NCBI GenBank assembly: GCA_964020085.1
Contig: OZ026606.1
Span: 10,176,797-10,240,796, forward strand
Length of the DNA: 64,000 nucleotides
Direction of reading: 5' to 3'
DNA from: Micromussa lordhowensis
Lineage: Eukaryota; Cnidaria; Anthozoa; Scleractinia; Lobophylliidae
Each line of letters begins with the position of its first letter. Position 1 is the stretch's first letter. Below are positions 20,704 to 28,663 of the stretch, in pieces. Both the position numbers and the translations under genes were made by a program. Under the pieces are notes generated by a model that was given only the letters and a program-made list of their open reading frames with translations, was not told where the DNA came from and did no database searches.

Positions 20704-21012
20704 TTAAATTTCTTCTTCTTCTTTGTCTCTTAAGTAATCAGAATCTATCATTTTGATAGTATTACTTAATAATATTAGTTTTTCAGAAATAGATTTGTTG
20801 TATAATGTTTCAACTTCTTTTAAATATTCTATTTTTCTACTAATATTATCTAATGAAAAAGTTATGTTTTTAATCTCATTATTTATTTGTTTTGTTAATC
20901 TATTAGTAAATTTTCTTTTAATATTTTTAATATTTTTCATTTCATCCATCACTACAAGCTCTTCTCTTTTTATTTCTTCAAACGATTGCTCTTCACTTTT
21001 CTTTTTATCCAT
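20704..21012 (-). CDS. Small coiled-coil protein of element D
   Basis: This 102-residue, Lys/Glu-rich protein is predicted mostly helical, with heptad-like Leu/Ile spacing from about residue 25 to 90 and an acidic DKEEEEI end. It lies directly between the ATPase (no gap) and the long fibre, all on the same strand. C has a shorter 73-residue relative with the same ending. I do not recognise it. Its position suggests a virion or fibre-assembly role, which is only inference. Confidence 0.55.
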   Translation of the reverse strand: MDKKKSEEQSFEEIKREELVVMDEMKNIKNIKRKFTNRLTKQINNEIKNITFSLDNISRKIEYLKEVETLYNKSISEKLILLSNTIKMIDSDYLRDKEEEEI

Positions 21013-21648
21013 CTATATATTTTCATTGAAATTTTTTCTGATTGTCTTTTTTGTCTTATCAATGTACGCAAAACTATAAGGCTCACTAGTCGCACTCTCG
21101 AATCGCTTCTTAGGTACATTGACTTCACTGCACATTCTTGCTTTCTCTGCATTACTTGGAGAGTCAAAAATACAAAAATGTGAGCAATTCAACCTGATGT
21201 CTTTGGGAGTGAGATAATAAGATTGACTCAAATAGATTACACTGCAATTTTTATGACGACCACCAATAAAATATTCAACAAGTGGTTTTTGGTTTCTTTC
21301 ACAAGCGTAGTCATCAAAGATAACTATTTTTTGATTATCTGAGTCTAAACTTTCTAGAGGAACGACATCACCATTACTCTCTTCTATAACATCATAACCA
21401 GCCTCTTCTGAAATGGGTCGAAATGTTTCTAATAGTTGTCTGTACTTCGGTTGCTCAAGATTTTTAGAAAACAAGTAAATCTTATCATAGTAGAGTAGAT
21501 TATAAAGCATATGCATAAGAACGTTAGTTTTACCACAACCGCTTGGTCCACAAATTAACATTCGAAAAGTGTCTGAAGGCATATAAGATAGCAGTCGTTT
21601 GAAATTGCGGTCATTATTAGAAGCTGAATCATAATTAGGAATTTTCAT
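21013..21648 (-). CDS. Genome-packaging ATPase (FtsK/HerA, A32-like), element D
   Basis: This 211-residue protein has Walker A GPSGCGKT at residues 34-41 and Walker B-like KIVIFDD at 107-113. It also has the conserved GGRHKNCSVIYLSQSYY segment, where the SQ pair corresponds to sensor residues of this ATPase class. It is one of the Polinton hallmark proteins and pumps the DNA into the preformed capsid. It is intact and nearly identical to the C copy. ATATA-G-ATG precedes the start. Confidence 0.93.
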   Translation of the reverse strand: MKIPNYDSASNNDRNFKRLLSYMPSDTFRMLICGPSGCGKTNVLMHMLYNLLYYDKIYLFSKNLEQPKYRQLLETFRPISEEAGYDVIEESNGDVVPLESLDSDNQKIVIFDDYACERNQKPLVEYFIGGRHKNCSVIYLSQSYYLTPKDIRLNCSHFCIFDSPSNAEKARMCSEVNVPKKRFESATSEPYSFAYIDKTKKTIRKNFNENI

Positions 21649-21719
21649 CTATATAATTAATATTTTTTTTAATAAATATTGCATAATATTTCACATAATA
21701 TAAAAAATATAAATATTAT
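21649..21719. promoter_or_regulatory. Divergent promoter region between ATPase and virion-protein genes
   Basis: A 71-bp, almost purely A/T gap between head-to-head genes. Both starts are preceded by a TATATA/ATTATAT-type sequence next to the ATG. The equivalent gap in C (36752-36821) is conserved. Confidence 0.45.
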
Positions 21720-22748
21720 ATGAGTCTCTCAAATTGGAAACGATTAGCTCAGAAACGGACTGAGACTGGAAGGATGAAGAATCAGCTTTATGATGAGATC
21801 ACTGAAGAGAAGATAAAGAGTAAGACTTCTGACCAGCGGATAACAAAATCATTTAGACTAGATGAAATCATAGATGGGTTAAAGGCACAAAAGCCTAAGA
21901 ATAGACCGCAAGTGAGAATACGTCCTGCCCCAGCGGGTAAAGCAGATGAAATTGATTATGCACCTGAAGTAGATCCATATGAAGATATGGATGTGGAAGG
22001 ATTATTAGATCTCCAAGATTACGTAGCGCCCCAGGCAGAAAAACAAATAATACCTAAAGGCGCGCCACAAAAATATGAAATGGATCCTAGTTTTTGGAGA
22101 GAAGATGAATCTTTACCGCCAGAATATTCTTTTGTGGAAGAAGGACCTTTAGCAATTGAAGCACCACCTGATGATGAAGATGAAGATTTAGATAGAGGAG
22201 ATATTAATAGAATTTTAGATAGTGCAAATCTTCCTAACTATGATGATGTTGAAATGAGATTATCCCAAGCAGAAATGACACCAGTTAAACGTAGTAAATA
22301 TCTCGAGAGTAACATAAAAAGAGCAAATTCTGAAATAAGCAGTATTACAAGTAAATTTAAGACAAATACAACTAATAGACTAAAACAAGCCATAAAAAAA
22401 GGATTGCCAAAAGATGTAATAGAAAAGCTAGAGCGAGAAAAGGATATGGCTCATAAATTTGCTGATAGTAGACTAAAACCTATTCAAGAATATAGAGACT
22501 ATCTAAAAGTACAGAAAAAGAAAAGTACAAAGGGAAGTGGCGTCAAGAGGGGAAGTGGTGTCTATTTCTATAATGATGCTAAAGAATTACTAAAGAAATT
22601 AACACTAATTATTGGTGAAATGGAAGCAGGCAATACAAGTGTCAAGATGAGAAATATGGGACAAACTATCTTAGACACTCTATTACGAACAAAATCAATC
22701 AATAAGTCGCAATATCAAAAGTTAGTCAAAAAATATTTTGCTATTTAG
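21720..22748 (+). CDS. Unrecognised virion-type protein of element D
   Basis: This 342-residue protein has a basic N-terminus (MSLSNWKRLAQKRTE), a central acidic and proline-rich part with VDPYEDMDVEGLLD, a helical middle and a conserved C-terminal block (KELLKKLTLIIGEMEAGNTSVKMRNMGQTILDT). A GSGVKRGSGV sequence at about residue 270 resembles a linker or processing region. It opens the rightward capsid gene block, just before the penton. The same gene is present in A and C. No known domain was recognised; structural function is inferred from context. Confidence 0.6.
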   Translation: MSLSNWKRLAQKRTETGRMKNQLYDEITEEKIKSKTSDQRITKSFRLDEIIDGLKAQKPKNRPQVRIRPAPAGKADEIDYAPEVDPYEDMDVEGLLDLQDYVAPQAEKQIIPKGAPQKYEMDPSFWREDESLPPEYSFVEEGPLAIEAPPDDEDEDLDRGDINRILDSANLPNYDDVEMRLSQAEMTPVKRSKYLESNIKRANSEISSITSKFKTNTTNRLKQAIKKGLPKDVIEKLEREKDMAHKFADSRLKPIQEYRDYLKVQKKKSTKGSGVKRGSGVYFYNDAKELLKKLTLIIGEMEAGNTSVKMRNMGQTILDTLLRTKSINKSQYQKLVKKYFAI

Positions 22749-22798
22749 CATTATCAAAAAATATTTCAGGGTTTAGTAAATATTATTTACATTAGTAT

Positions 22799-23566
22799 AT
22801 GGAGAGAGAAATCTCATTAAGCAGTTTTGCAGTTAAAGATGAACCTGGTAATCGACCTGGTGATTTTACTACAAGGTTTTCTAGAACGCTGGACTATGAA
22901 CACAGTGATGGGATTTGGTATATTGGTTTTAATAAAATTATTTCAATGGCTTTTACATGGACAAATATAAATTCTGGTTATAGCAATCAAAAGATAGCTT
23001 ACAGTAAAGACGGTGGGAAAACATTTACAGATATTGATTTTCCAAAAGGAGTTTGGGATTACACTGATATTGATAATTACATTAAGGAAAAGACTAAAAT
23101 AGTCCGCGGTGATGGTGATGAAGAATTTCCAATTACGGTGACTTTTGATGAACCAACTTTTAGAGTCTTAGTGACTTTAGACGCTAACTATCAGCTTGAC
23201 CTGCGTAAATCTAATTTTGGTAAACTAATAGGATTCGATAAGGTGATCTTAAGCAATGAGAGAAACGTTAGCCCCAAAGTACCTAACCTATCAGAAGATA
23301 CAGATGTCCTAAATATTCACTGTGATTTAGTCTCTGATTCATTAGTAGATGGGGTAGAATCAGATATTGTTTTTAGTTTTGGTACAGGAACGCTGAGACC
23401 TTCTTACAATTTTACCCTTGAACCGCGTCGTGTTATATTTAATCCTATCAATAAAACAAGAGTTTCAAGCGTCCGAATCTATGTAACTGATGGCTTAAGA
23501 AGACCAGTCTATTTAAATCATGCTGACACAGCATTTTCATTAATCTTAAAAAAAGTTCCATTTTAG
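22799..23566 (+). CDS. Penton / minor capsid protein, element D
   Basis: This 255-residue, beta-rich protein has the Polinton penton pattern: an N-terminal DFTTRFSRTL, the GVWDYTDIDNYIKEK block, TFRVLVTLDANYQLDL, a GKLIGFDK turn, NLSEDTDVLNIHCDL, and a C-terminal LEPRRVIFNPINK...SLILKK. The family folds as a single jelly-roll and occupies the five-fold vertices, where fibres attach. The length fits. The gene is intact and lies between the virion-protein gene and the basic core gene. Confidence 0.85.
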   Translation: MEREISLSSFAVKDEPGNRPGDFTTRFSRTLDYEHSDGIWYIGFNKIISMAFTWTNINSGYSNQKIAYSKDGGKTFTDIDFPKGVWDYTDIDNYIKEKTKIVRGDGDEEFPITVTFDEPTFRVLVTLDANYQLDLRKSNFGKLIGFDKVILSNERNVSPKVPNLSEDTDVLNIHCDLVSDSLVDGVESDIVFSFGTGTLRPSYNFTLEPRRVIFNPINKTRVSSVRIYVTDGLRRPVYLNHADTAFSLILKKVPF

Positions 23567-23609
23567 GATCGCTACGCTCTCTAAAAATTAAATTAGGAAG
23601 TAAGGTTAT

Positions 23610-23990
23610 ATGAAGTCAAGAGAGTTTAAAAAGATTTATCACCCAAGAACGGGAAGATATGTCTACAAACACCGCGGCAATGGAATTATAGTAGACAATT
23701 TTATGAAACCACTAAAAAAGGTAGCTAGTGCTTTAACTGGACAGGTTTTAAAACCATTTGCTAAAAAAGCAATACAAGCTGGTGTATCTCAAGCGGGAGA
23801 ACGAGTTGGTAAAAAGGCTGCTGATAAAGTTATAGAGCGATCAGGTGAGCTTATCCGAAAAAGACTATCCTCAGGATCTAAAAAAGCGACAAAGTCAACA
23901 AAGTCAACAAAGTCAAAGCCAGGCAGAGCAAAGCCAAGGACGCGGGATGAAGTTAATACACTGATTAATAATCTTATAGCACGCTCTTAA
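23610..23990 (+). CDS. Small basic core/pVI-like protein, element D
   Basis: This 126-residue protein is rich in Lys and Arg, with a conserved GNGIIVDNFMKPLKK block near residues 25-39 and an amphipathic helix region (KKAIQAGVSQAGERVGKKAADK). A Lys/Ser/Thr-rich segment contains three KST-type repeats. Similar small basic proteins sit between penton and capsid genes in A and C. By position and composition it resembles adenovirus pVI/pVII-type proteins. DNA condensation or membrane lysis is inferred, not shown. Confidence 0.55.
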   Translation: MKSREFKKIYHPRTGRYVYKHRGNGIIVDNFMKPLKKVASALTGQVLKPFAKKAIQAGVSQAGERVGKKAADKVIERSGELIRKRLSSGSKKATKSTKSTKSKPGRAKPRTRDEVNTLINNLIARS

Positions 23991-24007
23991 AGAAAAAAAA
24001 AATCTGA

Positions 24008-24023
24008 TAAAAAATATATAATG
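24008..24023 (+). promoter_or_regulatory. TATATA-ATG start element of the capsid gene
   Basis: AAAAAATATATA lies immediately before the capsid ATG. Comparable TATATA or TATATAG sequences touch the start codon of most other D genes. This suggests a promoter at the start codon, as for poxvirus late genes, or simply an AT-rich leader. Confidence 0.4.
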
Positions 24024-25265
24024 GCATTTAGATCACCAGAGTACGTACAGAGAAACGAACTAGTGCAATTTCGTCTTCAAGATGCTATAAGAGCCCCTGC
24101 CAATACTCAAGAGCAAAATAAGAAAGGATACAAATTTCATGTTACTGATCGGGGTATTATGCTTGATTGGTTTAACGCCTTTTTTGAAGTGCGATTCAGA
24201 TTAGACCTTCGAGCAAATGGTGGAGACAATGCAGACGCCAGAACAACAATTATTAATGGATCGCATTCATTGATTAAGCATATGGTAATAAAGAGTGCAG
24301 GAAAAATCGTCTACGACACTGATAATCTTCATCTTGTAACTTTTGCAAAAAATCTTTTAGAATATTCAGATGATTTTGGGCGTAGTACAGCCAAAAATAG
24401 CTTATGGTATTTAGATACAGATAGGACTTCAGATGATACAAACACTGGTTTGGAAAGTAGGCGTTTATTAACAGAAAACAGAGCTCATGTTAATACAAGT
24501 ATTCCATTAAATAGGTATTCTTTTTTCGAAGAATTAGAAGGACGATTGTTACCACCAATGGATCTCCAATTTGAAATAGAACTGACACCAGACGCTGAAG
24601 TCTTATATGGGGCAGTTGATACATTGAGATTAGTAATTGATCGTTTTTATCTATGGGTACCCCGACTAGAACCAAAAGATGCTCTTATGACTAAATTCAT
24701 CAGTGAATACCAAAAACCCAGTAAATGGAAATACCTCAAAGAAATGTACCAAACTTCAGATACTACCAGAAACAGTGGTGATTTCAGAATCTCAGCTAGT
24801 ATTGATAAAGTACAACATGTTTTCCTCTACTTCCAGAGACTTAAGACAAATGATATGACAGCAAATCCTTATATTTTTGATACTTTTAAACTGAACGCAG
24901 CCAATGATAATAGTCATCTTACTACTTGTCGTCTTGAATATGGTAATGGTGTCTTCTATCCTGAACTTGAATATGATACAGAAAGTAAAACAAGAATCTA
25001 TTATGATTTAATGAATTATTCATGGAAAAAGAATGATTATAATACAGGTACTCAGCTCAATATCAGTAATTTTGATGATCTTTACCCAATGTTATATTTT
25101 GATTTAACTTATCAAACAGAACAGATAAGCAGAGATCCAAAGCAACTGAACGTAAGATTTCGCCTCTCACAAGCCGCAGCTGCTGATTTTAGAGTGCATG
25201 CAATTGTTCTCTATGAAGAAGATGTTGTTGTTGATAAAGTGGGAGATCAATTAGTAATAGTTTAG
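24021..25265 (+). CDS. Major capsid protein (double jelly-roll), element D
   Basis: The 414-residue protein follows the Polinton capsid pattern: an N-terminal ELVQFRLQDAIRAPA, GYKFHVTDRG, INGSHSLIKHMVIKSAGKIVYDT, a first-barrel end with IPLNRYSFFEELEGRLLPPMDLQFEIEL, then RLVIDRFYLWVPRLEPKD opening the second barrel, LEYGNGVFYPELEYD and DFRVHAIVLYEED near the end. Capsids of this fold are shared with adenoviruses and virophages. It is shorter than many vertebrate Polinton capsids. The gene is intact, and its homologues in C and A are both broken. Confidence 0.9.
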   Translation: MAFRSPEYVQRNELVQFRLQDAIRAPANTQEQNKKGYKFHVTDRGIMLDWFNAFFEVRFRLDLRANGGDNADARTTIINGSHSLIKHMVIKSAGKIVYDTDNLHLVTFAKNLLEYSDDFGRSTAKNSLWYLDTDRTSDDTNTGLESRRLLTENRAHVNTSIPLNRYSFFEELEGRLLPPMDLQFEIELTPDAEVLYGAVDTLRLVIDRFYLWVPRLEPKDALMTKFISEYQKPSKWKYLKEMYQTSDTTRNSGDFRISASIDKVQHVFLYFQRLKTNDMTANPYIFDTFKLNAANDNSHLTTCRLEYGNGVFYPELEYDTESKTRIYYDLMNYSWKKNDYNTGTQLNISNFDDLYPMLYFDLTYQTEQISRDPKQLNVRFRLSQAAAADFRVHAIVLYEEDVVVDKVGDQLVIV

Positions 25266-25352
25266 TAAAGTTCCTTTACCTTAATAAATTATATTTAAAT
25301 TATTAAATTAATAAATTAAGCCTCTTAGAAAAAATATTTTAATATAATATAT

Positions 25353-26081
25353 ATGAGTGTTAAAGCCAGACAGAACGAAAGCCAGAACAAAGAAGAAATA
25401 GTCGATTTTCTCCATATTGACACTTCAAAGATAACTTTTAAAAAACCAAAGCCAAATAAGCACAATGGAACACAGATTGGAATATTATACAATGGAAGGA
25501 CATTATATGTTAAATATAAAGGATATACACCGTTCGGTTTAAAAGAAAATTATGATAAAAATGGAGAATATCAAAGTACTAGCATGCAAATTAATTGTGA
25601 TGGGGAATATCTAGAAAAAGCCAAAGAATTAGACCAATTCTTCATTAATTACATTCATTCTCTCGCTAAAGAAAAGGTTAAAAAAAAACCAAGAGAAGCT
25701 GTAGCGGGATATGATGAACACGGTCAAGGTGGTTCTTGGAAAAGAATCTGTAAAAAACCGTATAAAATTGTTGATGAAGAAAGAGTATATCAAGATTACC
25801 CATCAAAGATGGAGTTCAATCTATTTTTTAGAAATGATCGAATAGCTACAAAATTTTTTACATGGGATGGGGAAAATTTAGAATATAATTCAGTAAAAAT
25901 TGGTCCAAATAGTAAAGTGAAATTTATTGCTTCCTGGTTTTCAATTACAACAGGAACTTTTGGAGCTACTCTAAAACCAAAATTAATGCAAGTATCATAT
26001 CAAGAAGTAGAAGATATTTTCGATAACTTCATCTTAGATGATGAAGAAGAAGATGTTCTATCTATTGGATCTGATTTATAA
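25353..26081 (+). CDS. Possible single-stranded DNA-binding protein, element D
   Basis: This 242-residue protein has a mixed N-terminal domain (KHNGTQIGILYNGRTLYVKY), a middle GGSWKRICKKPYK and a beta-rich C-terminal part with VKFIASWFSITTGTFGATLKPKLMQV. It ends in a strongly acidic tail, DDEEEDVLSIGSDL. The GTFGxT...KLMQV strand pair plus an acidic tail recalls OB-fold ssDNA-binding proteins of the T7 gp2.5 and large-DNA-virus type. This is a pattern-level guess without a decisive motif. It lies between capsid and pX genes; A has no such gene there and C has a truncated copy. Confidence 0.5.
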   Translation: MSVKARQNESQNKEEIVDFLHIDTSKITFKKPKPNKHNGTQIGILYNGRTLYVKYKGYTPFGLKENYDKNGEYQSTSMQINCDGEYLEKAKELDQFFINYIHSLAKEKVKKKPREAVAGYDEHGQGGSWKRICKKPYKIVDEERVYQDYPSKMEFNLFFRNDRIATKFFTWDGENLEYNSVKIGPNSKVKFIASWFSITTGTFGATLKPKLMQVSYQEVEDIFDNFILDDEEEDVLSIGSDL

Positions 26082-26164
26082 ATATTCCAAAGTCACAGAC
26101 TGTGCCAAAGTCACAGACTAAATATTATTTATGAATTTTTTAAAAAGTCCATAAATAATATATA

Positions 26165-26917
26165 ATGACTGAACTACATCAAATTTCTGTAAAACTTTCT
26201 GAAGGTCAAAAAAGAAAACTATCTAAGGCTTACAGAAACAGAGAAGAAATAAGTTTACGCTTAAGTAAAAATGCGTTAAGTGGTTCCGATGTCCTTATGG
26301 TACCAATGAATACTGTTAAGAGACTAGCTAAAGCCAAATCAATGGATCGAGGAATGGTAATTACTATATCAAAGTATAATATCAGGCGTCAATCTGGGTC
26401 TGGTATCTTTAGCTCAATATTGCCAGTATTAAAGAATGTAGCACCAACTATCGGTAAAACACTAGGATTGTCTGCCCTAGCAGGGTTAGCTTCTGAAGGT
26501 GCTAGCCAAATAGTTAAGAAAATAAGTGGTGGACAAATGTTTCAAGTACCAAATAATAAACTATTTATGTTAGCTCAATTGGGTGATCTACTAACTAAAG
26601 GACAAATAGGAGATTTAGCCCGAGCTCATAAATTAGGAGAAGACTTACTTTTCAAAATGACACAACGACAAGTAGGTAGTGGTATTGGCACGTTACTAGC
26701 TAGTATTGGTATTCCAATGATTATTGATGCATTAAAAGGAGGAAGTATAAAAGGAAGACCTCTGACGAAAGGAAGAGGAGGAGTTCGAATGGGGAAATCG
26801 GATGGAGGAGGAGGTCCTCGTATAGGAATGCCTATGGCTCCACCACCTTTTATTGGAACATGGGGTAGGGGAGGAAAAAAAAAAAAAAGCCTAAATTCCA
26901 TAAAGATATCCCAATGA
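26165..26917 (+). CDS. pX-like core/structural protein, element D
   Basis: This 250-residue protein matches the A protein at 8521: an N-terminal ISVKLSEGQKRKLSKAYRNRE block, a hydrophobic TLGLSALAGLASEGASQIVKK, a second hydrophobic GTLLASIGIPMIIDAL, then a Gly/Arg-rich region and PPFIGTWG. QSGSG and QVGSG match adenain cleavage sites before each hydrophobic block. It ends in a run of about 14 A residues. In this frame the end is a short missense tail overlapping the protease start, while the -1 frame leads into the protease. The conserved GLLLG...GAIL tail of A is missing here. Confidence 0.6.
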   Translation: MTELHQISVKLSEGQKRKLSKAYRNREEISLRLSKNALSGSDVLMVPMNTVKRLAKAKSMDRGMVITISKYNIRRQSGSGIFSSILPVLKNVAPTIGKTLGLSALAGLASEGASQIVKKISGGQMFQVPNNKLFMLAQLGDLLTKGQIGDLARAHKLGEDLLFKMTQRQVGSGIGTLLASIGIPMIIDALKGGSIKGRPLTKGRGGVRMGKSDGGGGPRIGMPMAPPPFIGTWGRGGKKKKSLNSIKISQ

Positions 26918-27351
26918 GTAATTTTGATCTTTTAGATTGGTGTAAATACTTGAAGATACCTATCAAAAATGTCCTAAGCAGAGATCAGACTGTACCTCAT
27001 AATCATAAGTTAGCGCTTTTTATTTATAATTTAGAACCTCATTATATGAGTGGTAGTCATTGGGTTACAACCTATGTTCGTGATGGTACAATAAATTACT
27101 TTGACTCTTTTGGTATGCCCCCTTTTCAAGAGTTGGTAAACCATGCAAAAGAGAAAAACTTAAATTTATTACACCAAAACCAGCAAATACAGAATCTCTA
27201 TACTACAACCTGTGGCTATTTTTGCTTGTATTTCTTGAATGAAATGCATAAAGGAGTAGATTATTTCGATTTATTGCAAGTTTTTAGCTTTGACACCGAA
27301 GAGAATGAAAAATTCATAGAAAACTATTTTAGTAAAGGAACTTTACATTAG
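26914..27351 (+). CDS. Adenain-like maturation protease, element D
   Basis: The 145-residue cysteine protease has His49 in GSHWV, Asp64 in YFDSFG, Gln93 and Cys100 in TTTCGYFC. The Gln-Cys spacing of seven equals that in adenovirus protease. It cleaves virion precursors at (M/I/L/N/Q)xGx-G or xGG-x sites. The frame is open upstream of the ATG through KFHKDIP to the A-run at 26875-26888, so a -1 slip in the pX gene would add an N-terminal extension. The gene is intact. Confidence 0.92.
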   Translation: MSNFDLLDWCKYLKIPIKNVLSRDQTVPHNHKLALFIYNLEPHYMSGSHWVTTYVRDGTINYFDSFGMPPFQELVNHAKEKNLNLLHQNQQIQNLYTTTCGYFCLYFLNEMHKGVDYFDLLQVFSFDTEENEKFIENYFSKGTLH

Positions 27352-27386
27352 TAATTTAAATTAGTAAATTGCATTAATTTAAATTA

Positions 27387-27575
27387 CTAAATTACTAAAT
27401 TGCTATGAAGACTTCTCATGTTTTTTAAATCTCGTTTCAAACTATTTCTCAGATTTCTCACTCTTTTAGTTTCCTCACTGCAACATAAAAGTGCAATTTT
27501 TCTATAAAGAAGTTTGTAATGTTTATACATCGCTTCTATTCTTTGTATTTCTTTTTCAATGACAATTTGTTCCAT
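27387..27575 (-). CDS. Small basic helical protein, leftward, element D
   Basis: A 62-residue frame from ATG 27575 (MEQIVIEKEIQRIEAMYKHY). It is mostly helical and Lys/Arg-rich with two adjacent Cys. The ATG is adjacent to a TATATAATATAAT run shared with the divergent gene at 27618. A longer start at 27641 would overlap that gene. It is the only leftward gene in the right block and has no counterpart in A. Not recognised. Confidence 0.4.
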   Translation of the reverse strand: MEQIVIEKEIQRIEAMYKHYKLLYRKIALLCCSEETKRVRNLRNSLKRDLKNMRSLHSNLVI

Positions 27576-27617
27576 TATATAATATAATAAAAAAAAATAA
27601 TAAAAATTATTATATAG

Positions 27618-27854
27618 ATGAAAAGCTATTGTGTCAAACAACGTAAACAGACAGAGTGCGTTCCTGGTTCAGAAAGGGTTGTACAGACAAGAAATGGTCG
27701 TAACATGATGCGATGTAAATGCGCAGAATGCGGGATAACAAAAACTAAATTTGTTCCTTCAGGTATGACTGGGAGAGGTAGAAAAGGAAAAGGGCTATTA
27801 CTGGGTAAAAACAGTCCATTTAAGGGAATTCCCCTCATAGGAGCTATATTATAG
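27618..27854 (+). CDS. DUF5679-like Cys protein with GAIL tail, element D
   Basis: This 78-residue protein has an N-terminal SYCVKQRKQTEC and a NGRNMMRCKCAECGITKTKF zinc-ribbon-like core. An MTGRG adenain-type site follows, then the tail GLLLGKNSPFKGIPLIGAIL. The same tail is encoded at the end of the pX gene of element A. ATTATATAG precedes the ATG. Function is unknown; the processing site and tail suggest a virion component. Confidence 0.65.
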   Translation: MKSYCVKQRKQTECVPGSERVVQTRNGRNMMRCKCAECGITKTKFVPSGMTGRGRKGKGLLLGKNSPFKGIPLIGAIL

Positions 27855-27907
27855 ATAACTTTGTTAACAATAGATTAACATATATTTATTATAATATTAA
27901 TTAATAT

Positions 27908-28663
27908 ATGTTATCTTATTGCGTTCGACAAAGAAAAAGGACAGAATGTGTACCTAATTCTGAAACTTTTGTAATTACAAAAAATGGTAGAAATGCAATG
28001 CGATGTATTTGTGCTGAATGTGGAATTACAAAATTTCGTTTTATATCTAAAGCGGAAATGCAAGGAAGCGGTTTTGATGAACTAATTGTCAAAGGGTTGG
28101 CTGCTGGTGCAAAAGGATTGTACAACCTTGGTAAAAGGGGAGCTAGTCGAGCAATAAAATCTGACTATGTAAAAGACAAAGTTAAAGGAATTGGTAAAAG
28201 GTATTTGAATAGAGCAATTGACTCTCTGGCTGATGATATTTCTAAAAAAATCAGTGGAAGGGGAAGGGGAAGGGGTCTTGATATTCATAAAGCAATAGGT
28301 AAGTTACCTAAACCGAAAGCTGGTTGGACTTTACCAGGACACAAATATACTGGTCCTTACAATGATTTAGAAAACCAAGTAAAATGGGATCGTGATACTG
28401 GCCAAATCTATGAAATCTATGATCAACCAACAGGTAAGACAGATGCTATAGCCATGCAACACGATGTTGATTACTCAGTATCTGCTGATAAGGGAGGTAA
28501 TGTAAAATCATGTAAAAATGTGGCTGACAAGAAAATGGTCCGAGCTCTAGATGCAATTCCCTGGAATGAGAGACAGTGGGGTCATTGGCTGGCTAGAAAC
28601 ACTATTAATACAAAGCAAAAACTTGGTTTAGGAGTAAAAAAAAAAAAAACGCTAAAAATTTAG
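27908..28663 (+). CDS. DUF5679-like plus parvovirus-type phospholipase A2 protein, element D
   Basis: This 251-residue protein has two parts. Residues 1-48 repeat the Cys domain of the preceding gene (CIRAECG-type core). After MQGSG at 51-55, an adenain-type site, come a basic helical region, a GRGRGRG stretch and a PLA2 domain with calcium loop YTGPYNDL near 147-154 and the catalytic pair in HDVDY at 185-189. Capsid PLA2 lets parvoviruses leave the endosome. Release by the viral protease is inferred. The frame ends just after a 14-A run that is offset -1 from the integrase frame. Confidence 0.85.
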   Translation: MLSYCVRQRKRTECVPNSETFVITKNGRNAMRCICAECGITKFRFISKAEMQGSGFDELIVKGLAAGAKGLYNLGKRGASRAIKSDYVKDKVKGIGKRYLNRAIDSLADDISKKISGRGRGRGLDIHKAIGKLPKPKAGWTLPGHKYTGPYNDLENQVKWDRDTGQIYEIYDQPTGKTDAIAMQHDVDYSVSADKGGNVKSCKNVADKKMVRALDAIPWNERQWGHWLARNTINTKQKLGLGVKKKKTLKI

